Assembly (NCBI GenBank): GCA_020687485.1
Contig: JAJEQR010000022.1
Span: 1-57,649, forward strand
DNA length: 57,649 nucleotides
From: Hominifimenecus microfluidus
Lineage (GTDB): Bacteria; Bacillota; Clostridia; Lachnospirales; Lachnospiraceae
Reading direction: 5' to 3'
This document shows positions 9,136-15,267 of the stretch, piece by piece. A model generated the notes under the pieces. It saw only the letters and a list, made by a program, of their open reading frames with translations. It had not been told where the DNA came from and did not search any database. Positions within the stretch are counted from its first letter, which is position 1, and the number at the start of each line of letters is the position of its first letter. The position numbers were made by a program, and so were the translations under genes.

Positions 9136-9433
9136 GCTTCTCCGGCACGGAATTCTTCTCATGCTGTGCGCCTTCGCTTTCTGCTTCAGTGTGACAGCGC
9201 ATGCCGAAGATCAGACGAAGCTGCAGCTCTATGTACCGGAGAACAGTGAATCCAGTCAGGAAGCCAAGGCTACCTCCGCGCCAGGCACCTCAGGCTCAGG
9301 GAAAACAACCGGCAGCAGTGCCGTAGCCACTGGCGATACCAACGCTGACTGGGCGTCCACCACACTTGTGACCGCCAGTGCCGCAGTTCTCCTGATTCTG
9401 TGCCACGCCGGAAGAAATATGGACATGGAATAA
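9116..9433 (+). CDS. Small cell-surface protein with signal peptide and C-terminal membrane anchor
   Basis: 105 residues: signal peptide (cleavage probably after TAHA, about residue 30), a short extracellular stretch with QLYVPENSES, a Ser/Thr/Gly-rich low-complexity linker (about 45-75), the motif ATGDTNADW, then a hydrophobic segment (about 83-97). The TGD-plus-helix layout resembles non-canonical C-terminal anchoring signals common in Lachnospiraceae surface proteins, but no LPXTG is present and the tail is not strongly basic, so sortase anchoring is only a guess. The start overlaps the end of the preceding gene by 20 bases, consistent with translational coupling. Confidence 0.6.
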   Translation: MASRSSKLLRHGILLMLCAFAFCFSVTAHAEDQTKLQLYVPENSESSQEAKATSAPGTSGSGKTTGSSAVATGDTNADWASTTLVTASAAVLLILCHAGRNMDME

Positions 9434-9469
9434 ATCATAAATCTCATTTGGAATAAGGATGTGTAAAAA

Positions 9470-10003
9470 ATGCAGAACATAGACGGAAATAAAGAGAACA
9501 CCAAAGGGAGACGCTTCCCGCTCTATCTCTTATGCCTGATCCTGGCAGTCGCCGCGGCGGCAGGACTTATCACCTCCTACTGCCTCAGAAAAGATCTGCA
9601 GGCTCAGGAAAAGAGCAGCGGCATCGTGATCGAAGCAAACGCTTCCGGGTGGAATCCGGAGCTTCCGGATCTCTCCGGCGCGCAGTCCTCCGGAATCAAG
9701 ATCCCCGGATATGGCGATATCACCGTTCCTGCGGATACGAACATCTGGAAGATCACTCTGGCAAATCCCCAGGACAACAACTGCTATTTTAAATACAGCA
9801 TTACGCTGGACGGCAGTGAAGATCCCGTCTATGAATCTGATTACATAGAGCCTGGAAAAGCTGTTACACAGTTTGACGTCTCAGATACGCCGGAGGCCGG
9901 AGATCACGAAATCTATATGAATATATCCACCTACTCGATGGATGAAAATCACACGCGTCTCAATGGAGCCAGTGTAAAGGCGGATCTTCACGTCGTAAAG
10001 TAG
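9470..10003 (+). CDS. Membrane-anchored extracellular protein of unknown function
   Basis: 177 residues with a basic N-terminus, one membrane segment (about residues 17-40) and an extracellular domain of about 135 residues. The domain reads like a beta-sandwich: IKIPGYGDITVPADT, WKITLANPQDNNCYFKYSITL and an alternating hydrophobic C-terminal half. It resembles bacterial Ig-like or pilin-chaperone-like folds only in general character; I do not recognise a family. AAGGATGTG lies 6 bases before the ATG. It is the third gene in a four-gene cluster of secreted proteins. Confidence 0.72.
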   Translation: MQNIDGNKENTKGRRFPLYLLCLILAVAAAAGLITSYCLRKDLQAQEKSSGIVIEANASGWNPELPDLSGAQSSGIKIPGYGDITVPADTNIWKITLANPQDNNCYFKYSITLDGSEDPVYESDYIEPGKAVTQFDVSDTPEAGDHEIYMNISTYSMDENHTRLNGASVKADLHVVK

Positions 10004-10048
10004 TGTGCCGCACGGCATATCTCAATCTCATCAGGAGGCAAAAAAGAA

Positions 10049-10603
10049 ATGAAAAAGAACATGATGGCAGTAACTGCAGGTATTCTCGCCGGTCTTATGT
10101 GTGCAACGCCTGTTCTGGCGGCGACCACCGAGAGCGGACACACCGATATCTCCCTGTATGTTCCCAATGAACCTGCCTATACGATCACCATACCCGAAAC
10201 CGTTACCTTAAGCGCAACTGAGCATACCCAGGTACCGATCACGGCCAGCGATGTAAAATATATCCCGGACGGCAAAAAGATCTCCGTCACCTTTCTGAAG
10301 GGCAACGGAACCTACGGAAGACTTTACATGACCGGAACCAACGAAGAAACCGGTAAGAACTATCTGATGACGCTGCAGATCAAAGGTACCAGCGGCGAAT
10401 TCAAGTCCGGCGCTCTGGAGAAGCAGATCAAGGGCATGGAGCTGGCTTCCTTCACCGCTGACGGCACGATGAATTACGAAGTATATCCCTGCTCCCAGGA
10501 TTATCCGTAGTACGAGGGTAAGGACAGCAACCTGGCAATCCAGAAGGGAGTACAGTACTCCGCTTACATCGATTACGGCATCGCGCTGGTTGATCAGCAG
10601 TAA
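10049..10603 (+). pseudogene. Secreted protein gene interrupted by an in-frame TAG
   Basis: Paralogue of the protein at 8626, with signal peptide (cleavage near ATPVLA, residue 24) and shared YTITIPETVTL and ITASDVKYIPDGKKISV. The reading frame stops at TAG 10508-10510 after 153 residues, but the same frame continues for 31 more codons to TAA at 10601-10603, ending in AYIDYGIALVDQQ. That tail corresponds to the terminal TFGIALQ strand of the paralogue, so the stop removes the last strand or two. This is either a nonsense allele or a read-through site. AGGAGG precedes the ATG. A single base change would restore a 184-residue protein. Confidence 0.7.
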
Positions 10604-10654
10604 TTTTTCACATAGCGATAATTTTTCTCGCTGCAATAATTTTTCACACACACG
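10601..10654 (+). repeat. Three degenerate 18-base tandem units
   Basis: TAATTTTTC begins each of three units at 10601, 10619 and 10637; the first unit starts with the TAA stop of the preceding frame. The 3' halves of the units differ. Confidence 0.6.
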
Positions 10655-10685
10655 AAGAGCCCCTGGAAATCTCAGGGGCTCTTCA
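10654..10685. terminator. Hairpin between convergent genes
   Basis: AAGAGCCCCTG pairs perfectly with CAGGGGCTCTT around a 7-base loop. It lies between a plus-strand and a minus-strand gene end and could terminate both. T runs are weak on either strand. Confidence 0.65.
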
Positions 10686-10689
10686 CATT

Positions 10690-12075
10690 CTAATGTATCA
10701 TATCCGCAAAAGCAACTAATGTAACATTCCCCATTTCCGCGGCTTCATCCATACAGTCCTTCGTAAAACCGCTCTTCGAAAAAAGATAAAAGTGCTTTTT
10801 ATCGAAGTGAAACAGATTGCTTCTCCCGACAAGGACCTCCAGCACATTGCAATCGATCTTCTCATTCTTCCATTTGCACTCACCGAAAAGAGCCGTATTC
10901 TTATCCGTCCCCATAATATCAATTTCTTCCTGTCGGTGTGTCCTGGGATTTGTTCCCCACCAGCGGCCAAGATCCGTAAAATTCACTGCACACTTTCCAT
11001 CCAGCAACAGCCTCCAGAGATACTGCCTGCAAATTTCTTCAAATACGCCTCCCATATAATCCGGAAGTTCCGGAGCAATACGCTGATAGACCAGATCTGC
11101 TGCCCCGCGGGAAATCAGAGAGGTATTCTCCGGCACAAAACGATACCAAAACCGGAACATGTTGTCCTCAACGGAATAAATGGTTCGCCTACTGGATTTT
11201 TCTCCGTAAGGCAGTTCCTTTTTTATAATGCCAAGCATAATGAGATTCTTAATATAGCCTGCACACACACTGGTATCCTCACCAACGTTAGTTGAAATCT
11301 CATTCATCTTTGAGCATCCGTTCGCAATCGCGGTAATCACGGCATTATAAATGGCCGGTTCCCGTACCTCCTGCTTCAGTAAGTTTCCCGGCTCCTCAAA
11401 TATAGAAGACGACGGATTCAAATGGGTATTTTTAATATTCTCCTCCATCGAGCATCTGTCATCGATCTGTAGCAGATACTGAGGCGTACCTCCGATTACT
11501 CCATACGCCAGCGCCTTGTCAAAATCAGAAAAACCGCCGAAATGCTGACAGGCTTCAAAGAAATCAAACGGCTGAATCTTAAACTGAGCCGTCCTCCTGC
11601 CGTAAAGAGGCGCTTTATACGCCAAAACATGATCTTCCATATACGACATGGAAGACCCGCAAAGAATTAACAAGAGCCTGGAGGTATCTTTATTTTTATC
11701 TATCAGCATCTGAAGCGTGGAGGCAAGACTCTTGGAAGCGCGGGCTACATAGGGATATTCATCGATAACCAAAACCATGCGTTTTGTCCTCGCAAGCTCG
11801 AAGACGTACTCCAGCGCAGCCTGAAAAGATGCAAAGGAAAAATCTGCCGGAATCCCTGTACTGTACTCCATAATACATCGGGAAAAGTTCTCCAGGTTCT
11901 GCTTTGCATTCGTTTCTACGCCCGTAAAGAAAATGGTATCCTTATCTTTCGTGAATTCACTGATTAACGCCGTTTTTCCTACCCGGCGACGTCCATAAAT
12001 CACTGCAAACTCAAACTTATCAGAATTATAAAGGCGCCGAAGCGCATTCAGCTCCTGCTCTCTGCCAATAAACAA
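10690..12075 (-). CDS. AAA ATPase with C-terminal DUF234 (nuclease-like) domain
   Basis: ATP-binding protein of the archaeal-type ATPase/DUF234 group. The N-terminal half has FIGREQELNALRRLY, Walker A YGRRRVGKTAL and Walker B LVIDEYPY; the middle has a winged-helix-like part (KMNEISTNVGEDTSVCAGYI), and the C-terminal DUF234 region holds EIDIMGTD...LFGECKWK, which matches a PD-(D/E)XK nuclease core (D...E-x-K). About 460 residues. I chose the TTG at 12075 because GGGGGGTG lies 7 bases upstream and family members begin at FIGRE; ATGs at 12120 and 12147 in the same frame lack a ribosome site. Such proteins are common accessory genes of uncertain role, sometimes linked to defence or toxin-like activity. 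Confidence 0.8.
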   Translation of the reverse strand: MFIGREQELNALRRLYNSDKFEFAVIYGRRRVGKTALISEFTKDKDTIFFTGVETNAKQNLENFSRCIMEYSTGIPADFSFASFQAALEYVFELARTKRMVLVIDEYPYVARASKSLASTLQMLIDKNKDTSRLLLILCGSSMSYMEDHVLAYKAPLYGRRTAQFKIQPFDFFEACQHFGGFSDFDKALAYGVIGGTPQYLLQIDDRCSMEENIKNTHLNPSSSIFEEPGNLLKQEVREPAIYNAVITAIANGCSKMNEISTNVGEDTSVCAGYIKNLIMLGIIKKELPYGEKSSRRTIYSVEDNMFRFWYRFVPENTSLISRGAADLVYQRIAPELPDYMGGVFEEICRQYLWRLLLDGKCAVNFTDLGRWWGTNPRTHRQEEIDIMGTDKNTALFGECKWKNEKIDCNVLEVLVGRSNLFHFDKKHFYLFSKSGFTKDCMDEAAEMGNVTLVAFADMIH

Positions 12076-12169
12076 AAAATCACCCCCCGGAGATATTTCG
12101 TGGTCTATCCTTTCCTTCATTATAGCCAACGAATCCGAGGGTGTCAATTACTCAGATATAATTTACTTG

Positions 12170-12244
12170 TTTATGATTTACTAATTTACGATTCACCAGT
12201 TTGCAATCTACTGATTTGCCTTTCATTTATTTGCAGTGCTTCGG
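12170..12244. repeat. Five degenerate 15-base tandem units
   Basis: Units beginning TTTAYG/TTTGC start at 12170, 12185, 12200, 12215 and 12230. Similarity is highest between the first three. They lie between the ATPase and the YARHG lipoprotein gene. Confidence 0.5.
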
Positions 12245-12263
12245 GATTCATATGTTCACTTTC

Positions 12264-12944
12264 TTATGCGCCAAGGCTTACCAGAAGCTCGATATTGGCC
12301 TTTTCATATTCATTCAGGCAGCTTTCATCGAATTCTTCCGGTGCATACATCGGCTCATACCACATACGCGTGAGGAAATACTCGTATATTTCACGATCCA
12401 GGAACATTCTTCCATGGCGGGCATAGATTTCATTCTTGGCAAGCACAAGAATATCTTCCGGACAATCAGCAAAATCCTCTGCAGTAAAATAGCGCTCAGC
12501 TGTTTGAGGGAACAATTCATAGCTATTACTTACACCAGTATCGCCAAGGACATTTTCGAAGTAGTCATTCGATGATTCGCAATAATGATTGCCTTCCGCT
12601 AATTTCATTTTCTGTGATCTGATTTCTCCGATATCGCCCTCAAAATACACCGGCTCTACCGAACGGGTACTCTCTGTAGGCGATGCAGCAGCTTCAGATA
12701 CAGCAGTTGCTGCGACAGAAGAGGTTTCCGTTGCACTGGTCGGCTGTGCTGCTGTTGCCACAGCGGCTGTCGTGCTCTCTACAGTTGCAACTGTAGTTGT
12801 AGCAGGTTCTGATGCTGTTTCCTGGCTCTGTTGTGCGATCGTTGCGCTTGCGGTTGTTTCCTGCGCCGATGAACACCCCATACAGCCTGCAAAAGCGGCA
12901 ATCAGAAGGGTTTTCTGGCATATCTTTCGAATATTATCCTGCAT
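12264..12944 (-). CDS. YARHG-domain lipoprotein, intact copy
   Basis: 226-residue predicted lipoprotein. A basic N-terminus and hydrophobic core run into FAGCMGCSS, giving a lipobox cysteine at about residue 21 or 24. A long Ala/Thr/Ser/Val-rich linker (about 27-95) leads to a C-terminal YARHG domain (PF13308-type) with LAKNEIYARHGRMFLDREIYEYF and the WYEP motif. YARHG domains are extracellular; their ligand is unknown to me. AAGGAGGAAC lies just upstream of the ATG. The C-terminal 80 residues are almost identical to the copy at 14548, and promoter, leader and signal peptide match the remnant at 29841-29945, so the two genes are a recent duplication. Confidence 0.85.
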   Translation of the reverse strand: MQDNIRKICQKTLLIAAFAGCMGCSSAQETTASATIAQQSQETASEPATTTVATVESTTAAVATAAQPTSATETSSVAATAVSEAAASPTESTRSVEPVYFEGDIGEIRSQKMKLAEGNHYCESSNDYFENVLGDTGVSNSYELFPQTAERYFTAEDFADCPEDILVLAKNEIYARHGRMFLDREIYEYFLTRMWYEPMYAPEEFDESCLNEYEKANIELLVSLGA

Positions 12945-12981
12945 AAAAGTTCCTCCTTTTATAATCCACTATTGATATAAT

Positions 12982-13010
12982 ATTATATTGTTTTTTCCAT
13001 TTTTCTGCAA
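12982..13010 (-). promoter_or_regulatory. Promoter of the intact YARHG lipoprotein gene
   Basis: Minus strand TTGCAG, 17 bases, TATAAT, 38 bases before the start codon. The duplicated copy at 29913-29941 keeps the same arrangement, which supports function. Confidence 0.7.
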
Positions 13011-13037
13011 TCTTTATTTTTACTATTCCTGACTATC

Positions 13038-13487
13038 CTATTTTTTCTCTTCTCCCTTCTTCTCAACATCTGATTTCAAAACAGCAATTACCTTTTTCAG
13101 ATAACCAGGAACCGGAACTCCCATTCTTCCAAGATTTTCCGTAATCGACAGCAATTCATTCAACATAAGCCAGAAGAGGGTAATCCATCCAAAAAGAACA
13201 TTGTTTTCCAGACTAATGCCAAAATAATCACCTACTTCTGAAATCATATAATCGCAAAGGAACGCCACCATTACAATTAAAGTATAACCGACCTTTTTTA
13301 TAATTCCAAGAATACCTTTTCGGCTGTCCAGTCCAAAGTTGGAGTTATCCGGATATTTTATGGATTCACGTTTTGCCGCCAAAAATCCTGATATATAGTC
13401 GAGCAGCATCATGATTGCAAATACAGCTACGCATGGGATTCTTTCTCCAATCTCTGAAGTCAATATTGCCATGATAAGACGATACAA
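13038..13487 (-). CDS. Phage/toxin-secretion type holin
   Basis: 149-residue small membrane protein of the Holin_4_1 family, which includes phage holins, UviB-like proteins and TcdE. It has an N-terminal helix, a conserved LLDYISGFLAAKRE segment (about 29-42), SRKGILGIIKKVGY, two further membrane segments (about 68-85 and 95-112) and a charged Lys/Glu-rich tail. The start appears to be TTG at 13487; AAAGGA lies about 12 bases upstream. It begins 6 bases after the stop of a sigma-like gene, so the two form an operon. No endolysin gene is nearby, which separates this from an ordinary lysis cassette and recalls sigma-holin pairs such as TcdR/TcdE. Confidence 0.85.
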   Translation of the reverse strand: MYRLIMAILTSEIGERIPCVAVFAIMMLLDYISGFLAAKRESIKYPDNSNFGLDSRKGILGIIKKVGYTLIVMVAFLCDYMISEVGDYFGISLENNVLFGWITLFWLMLNELLSITENLGRMGVPVPGYLKKVIAVLKSDVEKKGEEKK

Positions 13488-13493
13488 TATAGA

Positions 13494-14012
13494 TCACCGT
13501 CCTTTCTGCAGTTGCTTATACAAAAAGGCCAGCGCTCTTTTTCGTTCCTGACTGGCAAACTGACGGCTCACATGAAATTGTTTTGCAATTGAAGCAACTG
13601 ATTCCTGCTTCCAGATGGTTCCTACAATAATTTCATACTGCAACGCAGGTAACTGCTTCAGCAGATTTTCCCACTCCAGCCACAAATACGCGTCTTCCTC
13701 TTCCGGGCGATCATAATCAGCCAGCTCATAAGAAACGACAGGATCAGCCTTGCGCCAGATATCGTATACCTTATTGCGAATGGCTATCTTTATGTACATC
13801 ACAATTTTATCTTCTGAGTTTTCATCAAACTTCCCGATTGGAAATTTCAGAATCAGTTCAATGAAGAACAATACCAAATCATAATATCCGTCTTCCCTGC
13901 CAGTTTTCCTCCCATTCGCCTTCAACAATGGATCAAATTCCTGAATCAACCGTGACATACTGTCTGGATTGCCGGATTTTGCTTCCTGAATTAACGCGAA
14001 AAAGTTATGCAC
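13494..14012 (-). CDS. Small sigma-70 family factor (UviA/TcdR-like)
   Basis: 172-residue protein with sigma-70 features. The N-terminal part has a conserved KSGNPDSMSRLIQEFDPLLK and MYIKIAIRNKVYDIWRK (region 2-like, residues about 88-104); a C-terminal helix-turn-helix (VASIAKQFHVSRQFASQERKRALAFL, region 4-like, about 137-165) follows. Size and context fit the group of small alternative sigma factors that switch on holin or toxin genes. The start is GTG at 14012. A perfect palindrome (14024-14046) and a TTTACA/GTTATT promoter candidate sit immediately upstream, suggesting autoregulation. A broken paralogue lies just upstream on the same strand. Confidence 0.8.
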   Translation of the reverse strand: MHNFFALIQEAKSGNPDSMSRLIQEFDPLLKANGRKTGREDGYYDLVLFFIELILKFPIGKFDENSEDKIVMYIKIAIRNKVYDIWRKADPVVSYELADYDRPEEEDAYLWLEWENLLKQLPALQYEIIVGTIWKQESVASIAKQFHVSRQFASQERKRALAFLYKQLQKGR

Positions 14013-14023
14013 ACTACCACGCC

Positions 14024-14046
14024 CTTTCTGTAATACTTACAGAAAG
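14024..14046. promoter_or_regulatory. Perfect palindrome upstream of the sigma gene
   Basis: CTTTCTGTAA and TTACAGAAAG flank a 3-base centre, 11 bases before the GTG start. It may be an operator or a leader hairpin. Confidence 0.55.
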
Positions 14047-14047
14047 A

Positions 14048-14075
14048 AATAACGTAGTTTTTTTGTTTTTGTAAA
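14048..14075 (-). promoter_or_regulatory. Candidate promoter of the sigma-holin operon
   Basis: Minus strand TTTACA, 16 bases, GTTATT. The elements resemble those described for toxin-associated sigma factors of the BotR/TcdR group, which would imply autoregulation; this is inference from a short match. Confidence 0.35.
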
Positions 14076-14118
14076 TGATAACTTTATGAAAAGGTCATTT
14101 TTTTATCGAATTTTGAGT

Positions 14119-14409
14119 TTAAATTTTCACGCACCTCTGTTCTTGCGAATATTCATAGGTTTTGTTTCGAACAACTGTCTTTAGATAGAATGAAATCTTG
14201 ATATTTGAATCCGGATCAAAGTTTTCCAGCGGAAACTGACGAATAAAATCGATAAAGAAATTCACAAGTTCATTGTAACCATCTTCCCGGCCGGTCTTTT
14301 TCGCATTTGCTTTTAAAAATAAATCAAAGTTTTCTATCAATTCTGACATACTATCCGGATTTCCTGACTTCTATTCTTTGATTAAACAAAAAAGCTTTTT
14401 TGTATTCAT
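14119..14409 (-). pseudogene. Broken second copy of the small sigma factor
   Basis: The frame starts with ATG at 14409 behind AAAGGAGAAGAG, reads MNTKKLFCLIKE, hits TAG at 14371-14373, then continues in frame with KSGNPDSMSELIENFDLFLKANAKKTGREDGY. This aligns with residues 12-37 of the intact sigma factor at 13494, where the stop position is a sense codon. The frame ends after TVVRNKTYEYSQEQ, so the DNA-binding region 4 is missing. It is both nonsense-mutated and truncated. A 76-residue product could start from the internal ATG at 14349, but it would lack promoter-recognition parts. Confidence 0.75.
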
Positions 14410-14461
14410 ATTGATTGACTCTTCTCCTTTGTTTTATTTCTATATACGTAGAATATAGCAT

Positions 14462-14533
14462 AAAAAATCAGCCTATGCAATAGTCTTTTTCTTTCTTTTG
14501 GAAATTTCTACTAGAGCATAAGCTGATGTTTTT
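14462..14533 (-). terminator. Probable terminator downstream of the second YARHG gene
   Basis: On the minus strand CATCAGCTTATGC pairs imperfectly with GCATAGGCTGAT around a long loop and is followed by TTTTTT. Confidence 0.4.
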
Positions 14534-14547
14534 CGTATGTTGTATTC

Positions 14548-15258
14548 CTATGCGCCAAGGCTTACCAGAAGCTCGATATTGGCCTTTTCATATTCATTCA
14601 GGCAGCTTTCATCGAATTCTTCCGGGGCATACGTCGGCTCATACCACATACGCGTGAGGAAATACTTGTATATTTCACGATCCAGGAACATTCTTCCATG
14701 GCGGGCATAGATTTCATTCTTGGCAAGCACAAGAATATCTTCCGGACAATCAGCAAAATCCTCTGCAGTAAAATAGCGCTCAGCTGTTTGAGGGAACAGT
14801 TGGTCGTAATTATTAATATCTGTAATTCCCTGTACATGTTCAAAAAAATCTCCGGCAACCTGAGCATAATAATTCTCTCTGCCAAGAGCCATTTTCTGAT
14901 CTAAAATATCCCCCTCACTGCCCTCAAAATACACCGGCTCTACTGAACGGGTACTCTCTAAAGCTGACGTAGCAGTTTCAGATGCAGCAACTGTTGTTTC
15001 TGCAATCGAAGAAGGGGATTCCGCTGTACTGGTCGGCTGTGTAACTGTTGCCACAGCGGCTGTCGTGCTCTCTACAGCTGCAACTGTAGTTGTAGCCGCT
15101 TCTGATGTTTTTTCCTGGCTTTCCTGTGCAATCGTTGCACTTGCGGTTGTTTCCTTCGCCGATGAACACCCCATACAGCCTGCAAAAGCGGCAATCAGAA
15201 GGCTTAATAGTGACAAGTAACTATTTTGTCGCAGAGAACGGTGTGACCCGAAGGTCAC
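14548..15258 (-). CDS. Second YARHG lipoprotein gene, 5' end replaced by mobile element
   Basis: The body (14548-15200) encodes LLIAAFAGCMGCSS, a Ser/Thr/Ala linker and a YARHG domain nearly identical to the copy at 12264. A mobile element is inserted at 15199-15202, inside the signal-peptide codons, separating the native promoter, ribosome site and first 12 codons, now at 29841-29876. By chance the element end gives an in-frame extension: GTG at 15258 encodes MTFGSHRSLRQNSYLSLLS followed by the native LLIAAFAGC, so a basic N-terminus, hydrophobic core and lipobox are regenerated. That GTG overlaps the TGA of the recombinase (GTGA), so translation could be coupled to it. Whether the hybrid is made is unknown; otherwise the gene is disrupted. 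Confidence 0.65.
   Translation of the reverse strand: MTFGSHRSLRQNSYLSLLSLLIAAFAGCMGCSSAKETTASATIAQESQEKTSEAATTTVAAVESTTAAVATVTQPTSTAESPSSIAETTVAASETATSALESTRSVEPVYFEGSEGDILDQKMALGRENYYAQVAGDFFEHVQGITDINNYDQLFPQTAERYFTAEDFADCPEDILVLAKNEIYARHGRMFLDREIYKYFLTRMWYEPTYAPEEFDESCLNEYEKANIELLVSLGA
15201..15227 (+). repeat. Left terminal inverted repeat of the element
   Basis: Begins GGCTTAATAGTGACAAG. It matches the reverse complement of 29811-29837 (GGCTTAACAGTGATAAG...) at 23 of 27 positions; these are probably recombinase binding arms. Confidence 0.75.
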
Positions 15259-15267
15259 GCCGTTTTT
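15239..15267 (+). terminator. Hairpin with T run at the left end of the element
   Basis: CGGTGTGACC pairs with GGTCACGCCG across a CGAA loop and is followed by TTTTT on the plus strand. It overlaps the recombinase stop and the hybrid YARHG start. Confidence 0.5.

Noticed and set aside
10508-14373. Possible reassignment of TAG as a sense codon
   Set aside because: Only two in-frame TAG are seen, both in duplicated accessory genes; conserved core and phage genes contain no internal TAG and at least some genes use TAG as a normal stop (for example the nucleotidyltransferase at 6538-6540).
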